DNA from: Acidimicrobiales bacterium
GTDB taxonomy: Bacteria > Actinomycetota > Acidimicrobiia > Acidimicrobiales > DATDAH01
Length of the DNA: 64,000 nucleotides
Reading direction: 5' to 3'
Assembly (NCBI GenBank): GCA_016794585.1
Contig: JAEUJM010000013.1
Location: forward strand, 124,001 to 188,000
Made by a program: the position numbers and the translations under genes. A model generated the notes under the pieces. That model was given only the letters and a program-made list of their open reading frames with translations. It was not told where the DNA came from and did no database searches. Shown here in pieces: positions 1 to 8,390 of this stretch. Positions within the stretch are counted from its first letter, which is position 1. Each line of letters begins with the position of its first letter.

Positions 1-1
1 C

Positions 2-124
2 GCGGCGGTCGGTTCGGCGTGGGACGGCCGGCTCCGCCGCATCGCCCGCATCGCCGAGCGCATCGAGGCCGACCGCGCCGCCGACCAGCGAGGGGAGCAC
101 CCCTCGCCGCCGGGAGTGCGATGA
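2..124 (+). CDS. C-terminal end of an unidentified protein (5' truncated)
   Basis: An open frame enters from the left edge and gives the last 40 residues before a TGA at 122-124. The peptide is charged and helical (RLRRIARIAERIEADRAADQ) and ends in a flexible proline-rich tail. The stop lies 7 bases before the GTG start of the next gene, which suggests the two are co-transcribed. The fragment is too short for family assignment. Confidence 0.5.
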   Translation, partial: AAVGSAWDGRLRRIARIAERIEADRAADQRGEHPSPPGVR

Positions 125-131
125 TCGTTCC

Positions 132-524
132 GTGCCGGCGAGCCTCACCTACGACGAGTTCATCTCCGACGTCGTCAAGGTGGTCGAGGGGTTCGGCGCC
201 GCCATCATGGTGCTGGGCGGCCTGGCCGCACTGATCGCCTACGCCGTCGCCATGACCGCGCCAGCCCGGCGGGAGGGTGCCTACGAGCAGCTCCGTGAAC
301 GGCTCGGTCGGGCCATCCTGCTCGGTCTCGAGGTGCTCATCGTGGGCGACATCGTGCGGACCATCGTCGTGGACCCGACCGTCGAGAGCGTCCTCGTGCT
401 GGGCATGATCGTCGTCATCCGGATCGTGCTGAGCTTCTCGCTCGAGGTCGAGATCGACGGGGCGTGGCCGTGGAGCCGCTGGCGGCTCCGCCACCAGGAT
501 CCGCCCGCCGCTCAGCCCGAGTGA
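132..524 (+). CDS. DUF1622 family small membrane protein
   Basis: This 130-residue protein starts at a GTG. It has three hydrophobic stretches, at about residues 20-43 (GAAIMVLGGLAALIAYAVA), 60-78 (AILLGLEVLIVGDIVRTIV) and 84-104 (SVLVLGMIVVIRIVLSFSL), with a short cytoplasmic tail. Size, helix order and the LLGLEVLIVGDIVRT stretch fit the DUF1622 family of inner-membrane proteins, whose function is unknown. It follows the truncated upstream gene by 7 bases and converges on the monooxygenase gene. Confidence 0.75.
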   Translation: MPASLTYDEFISDVVKVVEGFGAAIMVLGGLAALIAYAVAMTAPARREGAYEQLRERLGRAILLGLEVLIVGDIVRTIVVDPTVESVLVLGMIVVIRIVLSFSLEVEIDGAWPWSRWRLRHQDPPAAQPE

Positions 525-551
525 ACCGCCGGCGCCGACCAAGCGGTTCGA

Positions 552-2336
552 TCAGTCCTTGACGATCTCGGTGCCCGGGAAGTCGCCGGCGTCGCGCCAC
601 TGCTCGAGGAAGCCGGCGTAGTCGAGGATGCTCCCGGTGTACACGAGGTTGCGGGCGGTCTTCTCGTCCCGGCTGAGCTCGCTGTTGTAGTAGCCGGGCG
701 TGCAGCTGGCCGAGTAGCCGGCGATGAGCAGGGCCTGCTCGAGCAGCACCGCCAGCCAGTCCTCCTCGGCCGAGGGGACCGACTCGATGGTCGCGACACC
801 GTCCTCCTCGCACGTGGCGATGATCCACGCCACGTGCTTTGCCGACTCGGCCAGGAAGTGCAAGAAGTTGGTCCCGAAGCCGGCCTGGACGATCCCGATC
901 ATGCACATGTTCGGGAACCCGGAGGACAAGATGCCGTGCAGGGTGTGCGGGCCGTCGGACCAGCGCTCGGACAGACGCTGCCCGTCGCGGCCGACCGGAT
1001 CGAACCCCAGCCGGCTGGCCAGCTCGGTGGTGACCTCGTAGCCGGAGGCGAACACGAGGATGTCGACGGGGTACTCCTCGCCGTTGGCCACCACGGCGCC
1101 GGCGGTGATCTGCTCGACGCCCTTGCCGTCGGTGTCGACCAGGTGGACGTTGGGCTTGTTGAACGCCGGCAGGTAGTCGTCGTGGAAGCACATCCGCTTG
1201 CAGTGCTTGCCGTACCAGGGCTTCAGCTTCTCGGCCGTCTCGGGGTCTTCGACGATGGTGTCGACCCGGTGGCGGAGCTCCTCCATCGACTCGAAGTCGG
1301 AGCGCTCGAGGGCCTCGGCCTCCTCGGGCGACGAGGCCTTCACGTGGGTGTCTTCCCACATGTACCGGGTCCATCCGTCACCGACCAGGTTCTTCTCGGG
1401 CTTGGCGCCGGTGACCGCCTGGGTGAAGTTGCGGATGCGCTCCTGCTGCCAGCCCGGCGGCTGGCTCTTGTACCACTCGACGTCGGTGGGGCCGTTGTTG
1501 CGCTCACCCACGGCCGACGGCGTGCGCTGGAAGACGTACACCTCCTTGGCCACCTCGGCGAGCTGGGGGACCACCTGCACGGCGGTGGCGCCGGTGCCGA
1601 TGATGCCCACACGCTTGTCCGCGAGCTTGTCCATGCGCTCGGTGGGGCCGCCCCCGGTGACGGCGTAGTTCCAGCGACTCGTGTGGAAGGCGTCGCCCTC
1701 GAAACCCTCGATGCCGGGGATGCCGGGCAGCTTGGCCTTCGCGAGGATGCCACCGGCGGTCACGAAGAAGCGCGCCCGGAAGGTGTCGCCGTGGTTGGTG
1801 GTGACGTGCCAGCGCCCGTCCTCGTCGTCCCAGCGGGCCTCCTCGACCTCGGTGCGGAACAGGGCGTGCGGGTACAGGTCGAAATGGCGGCCCATCAGCT
1901 GGCAGTAGGCGAAGATCTCCGAGGCGCTCGCGTACTTCTCGGTGGGCATGTAGCCCGTCTCCTCCAGCAGCGGGAGATACGTGTAGCTCTCGACGTCGCA
2001 CATGCAGCCGGGGTAGCGGTTCCAGTACCAGGTGCCGCCGAAGTCACCGGCCTTGTCGATGATGCGGATGTCCTCGACACCGTGCGCCTTCAGGTTGATG
2101 GTCGTGAGCATGCCGGCGAAGCCGCCGCCCACGACGAGCACCTCGTGCTCCTCGTCGACGGGCTCGCGAGTGAAACCGGGCTCGGCGAACGGGTCCCGGT
2201 CGAACTCGGCGAGATCCCCCGCGAGCTCCTTGAACTGGGCGACGCCGTCAGGCCGGATGCGCTTCGCCCGCTCGATCCGGTAGCGCTCACGGACCTCTTC
2301 GATCGAAGGGGACGGGCCGGGGGAGGACTGCGTCAT
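552..2336 (-). CDS. Flavin-containing / Baeyer-Villiger-type monooxygenase
   Basis: The 594-residue protein resembles class B flavoprotein monooxygenases (cyclohexanone, phenylacetone and steroid monooxygenase type), which use FAD, NADPH and O2 to insert oxygen next to a carbonyl. The FAD Rossmann motif GGGFAG is at residues 70-75. The Baeyer-Villiger fingerprint FxGxxxHxxxW is present as FEGDAFHTSRW near residue 212. A second NADPH-binding Rossmann motif, GIIGTGATA, follows. The extra N-terminal 60 residues are typical of the longer members. It stands alone behind a 170-base upstream region carrying a dyad. The substrate cannot be read from sequence. Confidence 0.9.
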   Translation of the reverse strand: MTQSSPGPSPSIEEVRERYRIERAKRIRPDGVAQFKELAGDLAEFDRDPFAEPGFTREPVDEEHEVLVVGGGFAGMLTTINLKAHGVEDIRIIDKAGDFGGTWYWNRYPGCMCDVESYTYLPLLEETGYMPTEKYASASEIFAYCQLMGRHFDLYPHALFRTEVEEARWDDEDGRWHVTTNHGDTFRARFFVTAGGILAKAKLPGIPGIEGFEGDAFHTSRWNYAVTGGGPTERMDKLADKRVGIIGTGATAVQVVPQLAEVAKEVYVFQRTPSAVGERNNGPTDVEWYKSQPPGWQQERIRNFTQAVTGAKPEKNLVGDGWTRYMWEDTHVKASSPEEAEALERSDFESMEELRHRVDTIVEDPETAEKLKPWYGKHCKRMCFHDDYLPAFNKPNVHLVDTDGKGVEQITAGAVVANGEEYPVDILVFASGYEVTTELASRLGFDPVGRDGQRLSERWSDGPHTLHGILSSGFPNMCMIGIVQAGFGTNFLHFLAESAKHVAWIIATCEEDGVATIESVPSAEEDWLAVLLEQALLIAGYSASCTPGYYNSELSRDEKTARNLVYTGSILDYAGFLEQWRDAGDFPGTEIVKD

Positions 2337-2439
2337 CGGTTCGATCTCTCCGGTCGGGGGGCCGGGTGGCGCCCAAGGTGCGAAGGTCGCAGGTCAGCGA
2401 CTGACGCTGGCATGGTCGGCCCCGGCTCACTAGGGACCA

Positions 2440-2457
2440 ACGTCACTTTTGTAACGT
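2440..2457. promoter_or_regulatory. Imperfect dyad upstream of the monooxygenase gene
   Basis: ACGTCAC and GTAACGT are separated by TTTT, giving 7-base arms with one mismatch. The dyad lies about 100 bases upstream of the monooxygenase start in an AT-richer patch. Size and position suit an operator for a dimeric repressor of TetR type. No matching regulator gene is adjacent, so this is a candidate only. Confidence 0.35.
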
Positions 2458-2506
2458 GTTCCAATTCTAGGCGATCCGGTCGGCGCGTCCGTCATCGGAC
2501 GCGAGG

Positions 2507-2833
2507 TCAGATCTCGTGGCCCGGGGAGCGGAGCTCGAGGCAGAGGTCGACGATCGCCCCCTCGTCGAGGCCCTCCTTCGATCGGACGGCCTTCTTGACG
2601 GGCAGGACGAACGAGCCCGCCTTGGTGTCCGGGAAGATCGACGTGTCCCAGGTCGTGGCGCCGACGGTGACCCGGACGGGCACCGACCCGAAGCCACGGG
2701 CCCCGGTGGCGGCTCGCTCGTCGATCTCGTCGATGTCGTCGGCCACGTCGGTGGGGAGCGTCACGAAGTACCACGCCGCCTCGCCCGTGTGCAGCCAGAG
2801 CTCGGCTCGGAACTCGAAGCGAGGCAGGGTCAC
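2507..2833 (-). CDS. DUF1905 domain protein
   Basis: The 108-residue protein matches the DUF1905 pattern over its whole length. It has an aromatic N-terminal strand (FEFRAELW), then WYFVTLP, a FGSVPVRVTVG strand pair, W-x-TSIFPD, and the closing LPVKKAVR motif before a short acidic tail. The fold is a small beta barrel of unknown function, common in actinobacteria and often fused to YdeI/OmpD-like domains, which are absent here. It starts 21 bases downstream of the AAC(3)-like gene and probably shares its transcript. Confidence 0.85.
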   Translation of the reverse strand: MTLPRFEFRAELWLHTGEAAWYFVTLPTDVADDIDEIDERAATGARGFGSVPVRVTVGATTWDTSIFPDTKAGSFVLPVKKAVRSKEGLDEGAIVDLCLELRSPGHEI

Positions 2834-2854
2834 CGGCCGATCATCGCGCGGCGA

Positions 2855-3682
2855 TCAGCCGGGCAGGTGGGGCCGGTGCCCGTTCATCCACTCGACGGCG
2901 AAGTCGACCAGGGCCTGGACGCGGCACACCCGACCGGTGCCCGCACCCACCGGCCCCCTGCGCTCACCACCGGTGGCGGCGAAGGCATCGCCGATCCGCT
3001 CGAAGTCGCTCTCGTCCAGTTCGAGGTCGTCGTAGACCACCCACTCCCGCCGCCCGTCGCGCTGCACGGGTGCACCCTCCCGGATCGTCGTCTTGCCCGG
3101 CCACGACGCTCGGTGCTCGGCGAGGTGGAGGGAGGTGTCGTGCTCGTGCCCGACCCCCAGCAGCAGGACCTGCGCATCGAGGTCGTAGAGGCGGCCGAGG
3201 GGCGAGGTCTCACCCAGGCCGGGAACCAACGGGTGGCTGCCGACGATCGCCTCGGCCTGCGGTCCGCAGGCGGCGAACGACAGGGTGGGGTGGGCGCTGC
3301 GAGTCGTTGCCCGGTGCTGTCGGAAGCACTCCACGACCTGGCCCATGCCCCGGGTGGGGGTCAGGTACGGGTCGTACACCGGCAGGCCGTCGTGGAGGAG
3401 GTCGATCCACGGTTCCGGCACCGGCGGCCGGGACCAGGCCGCGGGATCGCTGAGCTGGCCGGACTGCGTGGGCATGACGACGGTGCCGTCCGGGCCGAGC
3501 ACCTCGAAGAGCGCCTGCACCACCGACTGCGGCCCGCCGGCCACCCACCCGAGCGCCGACAGCGACGAGTGGACGATGGCCACGCCGCCCCGTTCGACCC
3601 CGAGCGCCTCGAGGTCGCGCACCAGGGTGGAGACGGTCGCGGGACTGGACGTCGATGCGATGACATCTGCCTCGGACGACAT
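2855..3682 (-). CDS. AAC(3) family aminoglycoside N-acetyltransferase-like protein
   Basis: This 275-residue protein fits the antibiotic N-acetyltransferase (AAC(3)) family, which moves an acetyl group from acetyl-CoA to the 3-amino group of 2-deoxystreptamine antibiotics. Family landmarks are HSSLSALG (38-45), the VMPTQS strand (69-74), the conserved HPTLSFAACG (131-140) and the LLLGVGHEHDTSLHLAE segment. Many chromosomal actinobacterial members have no proven role in resistance, so the substrate is open. The ATG at 3682 was chosen because a TACCTT box lies exactly six bases upstream, which implies a leaderless mRNA. It diverges from the next gene across 33 bases. Confidence 0.82.
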   Translation of the reverse strand: MSSEADVIASTSSPATVSTLVRDLEALGVERGGVAIVHSSLSALGWVAGGPQSVVQALFEVLGPDGTVVMPTQSGQLSDPAAWSRPPVPEPWIDLLHDGLPVYDPYLTPTRGMGQVVECFRQHRATTRSAHPTLSFAACGPQAEAIVGSHPLVPGLGETSPLGRLYDLDAQVLLLGVGHEHDTSLHLAEHRASWPGKTTIREGAPVQRDGRREWVVYDDLELDESDFERIGDAFAATGGERRGPVGAGTGRVCRVQALVDFAVEWMNGHRPHLPG

Positions 3683-3715
3683 CAGGTCAAGGTAGCGATC
3701 ACCTACGGTGGACGA
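3683..3715. promoter_or_regulatory. Compact divergent leaderless promoter pair
   Basis: Only 33 bases separate two divergent start codons. Rightwards, TACGGT (3704-3709) stands six bases before the GTG at 3716. Leftwards, TACCTT (complement of 3689-3694) stands six bases before the ATG at 3682. Both fit TANNNT -10 boxes with transcription starting at the start codon. AGGT and ACCT (3690-3704 region) form a small dyad between them. Confidence 0.55.
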
Positions 3716-4654
3716 GTGGCCGAGCGTGTCGACCCCGAGGAGGCGCGCCGGCGCCTCTGCATGCTCGGTGACGTGCTCCGAGACACCGTGATCGCCTCGC
3801 GAGGCATCGACATGTCGGTGATCGAGGGGAAGACCGAGGCGGACGTCATCTACGCCATCGACAAGATCACCGACGACGCGCTGGTCGACTGGTTCGACGC
3901 GAACTGGACCGACGTCGAACTCGTGTCCGAGGGCTTGGAGGAGCCGATCGTCCTCGGCGAGCCCCGGTGGACGGTCATCGTCGACACCGTGGACGGCACC
4001 CGCGGCCTGATGTACGACAAGCGGCCGGCGTGGGCGCTGGCCGCCGCCGCACCCCACGGCGGAACGCTCCGCGACATCGCCGCTGCGGCCATGACCGAGC
4101 TCCCCACCACGAAGCAGGGGCTCACCGACCAGGTCAGCGCCGTGCGGGGCGAGGGCCTCGTGTCCGAGCGCATCGACCTGCGCACCGGCGCCCGCGCCCC
4201 GTTGGCCCTGCGCCCCTCGACGGCCACCGACCTCGAGCACGGCTTCGCCCAGGTGGCGAAGTTCTTTCCCCCGGGCAAGGCCGACCTCGTGGCCATCGAG
4301 GCGGCGCTGTTCGACCACCTCGGCGCCACCGAGGTCTTCGACGACGAGTACATCTGCTCCGGGGGACAGCTCTACGAGCTGCTAGGCGGGCGGGACCGGT
4401 TCACCGCCGAGCTGCGCCCGCTGGTCGACCCCGCCGCCATCGCCTGCCACCCGTACGACCTCTGCACAGCGATGCTCCTGGAAGAGGGTGGTGGCGTCGT
4501 CACCGACCCCTGGGGCGCGCCCCTCGACGTCCCCCTCGACACCACGACCCCCGTGGCGTGGGTGGGCTTCGCCAACCCGGTCCTGGCGGCCACGGTCGGC
4601 CCCGTGCTCGCCGATGTTCTCCGCGACGCCGGCTACGGACCGCCTCGACCCTGA
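3716..4654 (+). CDS. Inositol monophosphatase-like phosphatase
   Basis: The 312-residue protein looks like a divergent member of the Mg2+-dependent inositol monophosphatase / FBPase superfamily. The metal-binding DxxDGT motif is present as DTVDGT (90-95), preceded by an acidic SEGLEE segment (71-76) in place of the usual GEE. A late PYDLCTAMLLEEGGGVVTDPWG segment corresponds to the conserved WDxxAxxLLxxEAGG...DxxG region. The rest diverges from typical SuhB, so the substrate is unknown. The GTG at 3716 fits the promoter spacing. It ends just before a strong hairpin shared with the convergent GIY-YIG gene. Confidence 0.75.
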   Translation: MAERVDPEEARRRLCMLGDVLRDTVIASRGIDMSVIEGKTEADVIYAIDKITDDALVDWFDANWTDVELVSEGLEEPIVLGEPRWTVIVDTVDGTRGLMYDKRPAWALAAAAPHGGTLRDIAAAAMTELPTTKQGLTDQVSAVRGEGLVSERIDLRTGARAPLALRPSTATDLEHGFAQVAKFFPPGKADLVAIEAALFDHLGATEVFDDEYICSGGQLYELLGGRDRFTAELRPLVDPAAIACHPYDLCTAMLLEEGGGVVTDPWGAPLDVPLDTTTPVAWVGFANPVLAATVGPVLADVLRDAGYGPPRP

Positions 4655-4656
4655 AA

Positions 4657-4686
4657 CCGTGCGCTGGCGTTCACGTCAGCGCACGG
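4657..4686. terminator. Bidirectional hairpin terminator between convergent genes
   Basis: CCGTGCGCTG (4657-4666) and CAGCGCACGG (4677-4686) are perfect 10-base complementary arms around a 10-base loop. The loop overlaps the stop of the leftward GIY-YIG gene and follows the phosphatase stop by three bases. The loop GCGTTCACG (4667-4675) can also pair with CGTGAACGC at 4702-4710, so an alternative fold exists. There is no U-tract, as is usual in high-GC actinobacteria. Confidence 0.6.
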
Positions 4687-6046
4687 AGGCCTCCACCCCT
4701 GCGTGAACGCCGTCCCGGCGTGTCGTCTCGCTCTGCCGCCACTCAATGGCCTCTGCGAGCTCAGTGAACTCGAGAACGCTTCCCTCGAGCTCCTGGAGCA
4801 GTGCCTCGACCTCTACCGGGGTGGCGTAGAAGAACTCGCGTCGCAGGTTGACGAGATTGACGCGGCGATCGGCCAGCCGCTGATGCAGCGCCGTTTCCAG
4901 GGACACGGCGTCCTCGGAGAACACGAGAGCGTGGACGTCGAAGCGGAAGGGCACCGAGGCGTCGCCGAGCTCGCGGATGCGATCCATCGGCTCGAGACGG
5001 CGCGTCATTCCGATCTTCACAACCTCCTCGCCGAAAGCACCGACGTTCGAGATGACGTAGACGTAGCCGGCTCGAATGTTCGCAGCCCGCCGTTCCACAC
5101 CCTCGATCGCCGCGGTCACGTCCGCCAGACCGGCCTCGGCGAGGGCGATCTCAGATTCTGGCGCCCCTTGTTCGCGAAGGCGGTTCAGAGCACTCGCATA
5201 ATGCGACTGCTCCTTCTCGAGTCGTGCGCGCTCCCGCTCGAGCTCACGCTGAGCCTTCTCCTCCTCCCGGCGTCGTTCGCGATCGGCTCTCTCTCGCTCC
5301 TTCTCCTCCTCACGCTTCGCCAGATAGTCAGCCGTCAGCCGCAGCTCCTCTAGCCGTAGCTGGTGATAGTCCCCAGCGATCGCGATGCTCATTGATCGAC
5401 CCAGTCGAACAATCGAGGTTGCGGCCTTGTCGATCCTCTGCACTGCTGCACTCAGCGTGTGTGGACGGAGGGATCGAACTGCAGCATCCACCTCGTTGTT
5501 GTAGGCCCGAAGCATCAGCTTCTTGAAGTCGCCGACCATCTTGGAGCCCTCCTTGGCCGAGCCGTTGACCTGCCAAGCCACCGCACCCACGACCGCTCGG
5601 TCCGCCTTCGCAAGGCCCTTGTACTGCTCCTTCAGCCGTCTCAGCGCATCCTTGTACGCAGCTGCGTTGTCCAAGGGATGGCTGTACTCGTAGATCCCGA
5701 CTTCTTGGAGCATCGCGATGTCGCGGGTCTCCACCACCTCGGCGCCGAGCGCATCACGCTCTGCCGTGAGCGCACCCACCTCGGCACGTAGTCGGTCGAT
5801 CTCCGCCCTCAGGCGTTCTTGTTCACCGACGCCCATCGAATCCAGGGCCGCGCGAAGCCGAGCGTTCTCATCTGCGAGTTGGCGCTTGGCGCCCAATCCG
5901 CTCGGCGGTGGCGCGGTCACCATCGGCGACGGGGACGCTGCCGCTGGATTCGGCTGCGTGTACTCGGTCCACCGTGTCCCGTCCCACCAGCGAAGATGGG
6001 GTGCGCCGCCAGGATCGGGATACCAGTTCGGTGCTGAGTCGCTCAC
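4676..6046 (-). CDS. DUF2510 - coiled coil/DUF4041 - GIY-YIG (T5orf172-like) protein
   Basis: This 456-residue protein has four parts. Residues 7-31 form a DUF2510 motif (WYPDPGGAPHLRWWDGTRWTEY), often found at the N-terminus of actinobacterial membrane or secreted proteins. Next comes a coiled coil (about 52-105), then a DUF4041-like helical region and a long charged coiled coil rich in E, R and K (about 240-285). The C-terminal part (about 325-420) looks like a GIY-YIG/T5orf172 nuclease domain with GYVYVISN and VVKIGMTRR. DUF4041 plus T5orf172 proteins are known from phages and mobile DNA. The gene seems less GC-rich than its neighbours, a hint of transfer. Its function is unknown. Confidence 0.72.
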   Translation of the reverse strand: MSDSAPNWYPDPGGAPHLRWWDGTRWTEYTQPNPAAASPSPMVTAPPPSGLGAKRQLADENARLRAALDSMGVGEQERLRAEIDRLRAEVGALTAERDALGAEVVETRDIAMLQEVGIYEYSHPLDNAAAYKDALRRLKEQYKGLAKADRAVVGAVAWQVNGSAKEGSKMVGDFKKLMLRAYNNEVDAAVRSLRPHTLSAAVQRIDKAATSIVRLGRSMSIAIAGDYHQLRLEELRLTADYLAKREEEKERERADRERRREEEKAQRELERERARLEKEQSHYASALNRLREQGAPESEIALAEAGLADVTAAIEGVERRAANIRAGYVYVISNVGAFGEEVVKIGMTRRLEPMDRIRELGDASVPFRFDVHALVFSEDAVSLETALHQRLADRRVNLVNLRREFFYATPVEVEALLQELEGSVLEFTELAEAIEWRQSETTRRDGVHAGVEASVR

Positions 6047-6164
6047 GCATCATCACTAGCAGTTCGGCGTGACACGGGTACTGGATCCATGAGCCGCTTG
6101 CACCTCAACCGGCTCAAGTCACGGACCCACCCGGGCACCGCCCTAAGGCCTGGCGCTCCTTCAC

Positions 6165-7427
6165 TCATCCCGCGAGCCGGGCGGCCACGGTGGCGAGGAC
6201 GTCGATGCCGCGGCGGCAGGCCTCTGGGGTGGAGTACTCGCGGGGGTTGTGGCTGATGCCCTCGTGCTCGCCGGGGACGAAGATCATCGCCGCCCGGCCG
6301 ATGTGGGCCAGCTCCTGGGCATCGTGGCCCGCCCCCGAGCGCAGGGAGATCTGCCGGTAGCCGAGCTCGTCGGCAGCCGTGGCGATGGCGGCCTGGAGGC
6401 CATCGTCGAAGTCGACCGCCCGGGTGAGGGCGAGGCGCTCGACGGTCGCCGTGAGGCGGCCGTCGTGCTCGGCCTCGAGGCCAAGGAGGAAGGAAGCGAG
6501 GGCCGCCTCGGCCCGGTCCATGGCCGCGTCGTCCGGATTGCGCAGGTCCACGGTGAACGTGGCGCGACTGGGCACGACGTTGGGCAGGCCAGGGTGCAGT
6601 TGCAGGCCGCCCACCGTGGCCCGCAGCGAGCCGAACTCGCCGGAGTCGGCCATGGCCCGCAGGTGCACCACCGCCCGTGACGCAGCGAGGCCGGCGTCGG
6701 CGCGTTGCTCGGTGGGGGTGGCGCCGGCGTGGCCGGCACGGCCGTCGATGGTGACCTCCTGCCACGAGATGCCCTGCACCCCGGTGACCACGCCGATCTC
6801 CTGATCCGCCGCGTCGAGCACCGGGCCCTGCTCGATGTGGCACTCCAGGTAGGCGTGCGGCGGCGTGAGCAGGGGGTCGTCCCGCCCGTCGAAGCCGTGC
6901 CGGGCCAGCTCGGAGCCCAGCGTCACCCCGTCCCGGTCGCGCAGGCCCAGCGCGGACTCGAGATCGACCCGACCGACGGCCACGGCGCTGCCGAGCATGT
7001 CGGTGCGGAAGCGGACGCCCTCCTCCTCGGTGAAGAAGGCGACCTCGACCGGGTGGCTGGTGTCGAGACCGAGCTCGTCGAAGCGACGGATCACCTCGAG
7101 CCCACCGAGAACGCCGAGGCACCCGTCGAAGGCACCGGCCGTGGCCACCGAGTCGATGTGCGACCCGAGCATCACCGGCGGCGCGGTCGGGTCCGTGCCG
7201 GCGCGCCGCCCGTAGACGTTGCCCACGGCATCGACCCGGACGGCGAGGCCGGCCTCCTGCATCCACGCCATCACCTGGCGGCGGGCGTGTGCGTCGGCGT
7301 CGGTCAGCGCGAGGCGGTTGACCCCGACGAGGCCGGTCCGGTCGTCCGTGAACGCGCCGATGCGGGCGAGGTCCATCAGCGATCGCCACAGGCGCTCGCC
7401 GTCCACGCTGATCAGGTCATCGCCCAT
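6165..7427 (-). CDS. M20 family N-carbamoyl-amino-acid hydrolase / allantoate amidohydrolase
   Basis: The 420-residue protein belongs to the M20 zinc amidase group that includes N-carbamoyl-L-amino-acid hydrolase and allantoate amidohydrolase. Metal-site motifs are in order: GSHIDS, GAFDGCLGVLGGLEVI, the catalytic FTEEEG, and ECHIEQG. The dimerisation-domain segments GRAGHAG and LRNPDD follow. The C-terminus has the SGAGHDA metal ligand and the GISHNPREYS substrate loop. The chosen ATG has GGAGG seven bases upstream. It hydrolyses a C-N bond in an N-carbamoyl amino acid or ureide. Which one cannot be decided from the sequence. Confidence 0.88.
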   Translation of the reverse strand: MGDDLISVDGERLWRSLMDLARIGAFTDDRTGLVGVNRLALTDADAHARRQVMAWMQEAGLAVRVDAVGNVYGRRAGTDPTAPPVMLGSHIDSVATAGAFDGCLGVLGGLEVIRRFDELGLDTSHPVEVAFFTEEEGVRFRTDMLGSAVAVGRVDLESALGLRDRDGVTLGSELARHGFDGRDDPLLTPPHAYLECHIEQGPVLDAADQEIGVVTGVQGISWQEVTIDGRAGHAGATPTEQRADAGLAASRAVVHLRAMADSGEFGSLRATVGGLQLHPGLPNVVPSRATFTVDLRNPDDAAMDRAEAALASFLLGLEAEHDGRLTATVERLALTRAVDFDDGLQAAIATAADELGYRQISLRSGAGHDAQELAHIGRAAMIFVPGEHEGISHNPREYSTPEACRRGIDVLATVAARLAG

Positions 7428-7503
7428 GCAGCCTCCGGTCCCTCGTGCCTGCACAGCATGCCGTGCCCCCGTGCGGACAGCGCGGGAGTGGCACGATGGC
7501 CCG

Positions 7504-8313
7504 GTGGACGGCGACGGCGACGGCGCACGGCGGTGGTGGCCGCCGGCCCAGCCGTGGGAGGTGCGACGCGACGAGCTCCTCCGCTTGCGGGCCAGCCGGT
7601 ACTCGTGGCGGCTGCCCCTCCTCGGCGCCCTGCTCGTCGTGTACCTCGTGACCACGCTGGTGCGAGGCGCGAGCCGGCTGGACCCCGTGGCCACCGTGGT
7701 GCCGTTGCTGATCGGCGCCCTCGTGGCCGTGCTCGTGGTGAAGGCGCTGGACGGGCGCGCTCATCGCAGGGAGCACACCGTCCGCGTGCTCGACGCCCCG
7801 GCCCTCCTCGCGCTCCGGGGCCGCCACGGGCTCGACCGCTTCGACGTGGCCGCGCTGCCGCCGTGGCTGGCGGCGGTGCGTGCCCTCCGGGAGCGAGCGG
7901 ACGGCGAACGGCTCCAGGTGGTGGCCGCGCTGCGACGCGGCCACGAGCTCGTGGTGGCGCTCGTGGCGGGGGAGGAGGACCACGGGGTCGGCCCGCGTGA
8001 CCTCCTCGTGGTCCAGCGCCTGCCGGTCGAGGTCGACACCTTCCACGCGACCCCCCGACGCCCGTCGGCCACGCGGGTGGTCACCGACGTCGAAGACCTG
8101 TACCGGCTCGAGCCCGGTCCTGACGAGCTGCCCGCCGGCGTGGCGCGGTGGCTGCTCCACGAGCGCCCGGATGCGCGTCTCGAGGCCACGGGCGAGTGGC
8201 TGGTGGTCCACCCACCCGGCGATGGCCCACCGCTGGAGGCCGGCGAGCTCGCGAGCGTGCTCGACGAGCTCATCGAGATCGCCCGGCAGCTGGTCGCCGT
8301 CCTGACGCGCTGA
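7504..8313 (+). CDS. Two-helix membrane protein of unknown function
   Basis: I do not recognise this 269-residue protein. It has a charged N-terminus, two adjacent transmembrane helices (about residues 35-55 and 60-79) and then a soluble domain of nearly 190 residues that should be cytoplasmic. The soluble part is rich in valine, arginine and glutamate, with alternating strands such as LQVVAALRRGHELVVALV. The GTG at 7504 is the first in-frame start ahead of the conserved-looking coding region. It diverges from the M20 amidase gene over 76 bases. Confidence 0.65.
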   Translation: MDGDGDGARRWWPPAQPWEVRRDELLRLRASRYSWRLPLLGALLVVYLVTTLVRGASRLDPVATVVPLLIGALVAVLVVKALDGRAHRREHTVRVLDAPALLALRGRHGLDRFDVAALPPWLAAVRALRERADGERLQVVAALRRGHELVVALVAGEEDHGVGPRDLLVVQRLPVEVDTFHATPRRPSATRVVTDVEDLYRLEPGPDELPAGVARWLLHERPDARLEATGEWLVVHPPGDGPPLEAGELASVLDELIEIARQLVAVLTR

Positions 8314-8353
8314 GGACGCCCTGGACGGGGCCGGAAGTTCTTCGAAAAGGCCC

Positions 8354-8390
8354 TTGCTCCTCACGTCGCGTGAGGCCGTACGGTCGCTCC
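8354..8390 (+). promoter_or_regulatory. MerR-type promoter with 19-base spacer and dyad operator
   Basis: A -35 TTGCTC (8354-8359) and a -10 TACGGT (8379-8384) are separated by 19 bases. MerR-family activators act on this overlong spacer by twisting the DNA. A perfect dyad, CCTCACG-TCG-CGTGAGG (8359-8375), fills the spacer. The -10 lies six bases before the ATG at 8391, so the transcript should be leaderless. The arrangement predicts autoregulation by the adjacent MerR protein. Confidence 0.75.

Noticed and set aside
834..3035. Long open frame (over 700 codons) antisense to the monooxygenase gene
   Set aside because: It is the usual high-GC mirror frame. Its translation is low-complexity G/V/L/A/R without domains, while the opposite strand encodes a complete monooxygenase with FAD and Baeyer-Villiger motifs.
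2855..3682. AAC(3)-like gene as an acquired antibiotic-resistance cassette
   Set aside because: It is embedded in chromosomal genes with a native-looking promoter and no mobile element. Homologues of this kind are common in soil actinobacteria.
4676..6046. Prophage remnant around the GIY-YIG gene
   Set aside because: Neighbours on both sides are ordinary metabolic genes and no integrase, attachment repeat or structural phage gene is visible.
6047..6164. Possible tRNA fragment or attachment site in the 118-base gap
   Set aside because: Short complementary pieces exist (GAGCCG/CGGCTC), but no cloverleaf or T-loop could be formed.
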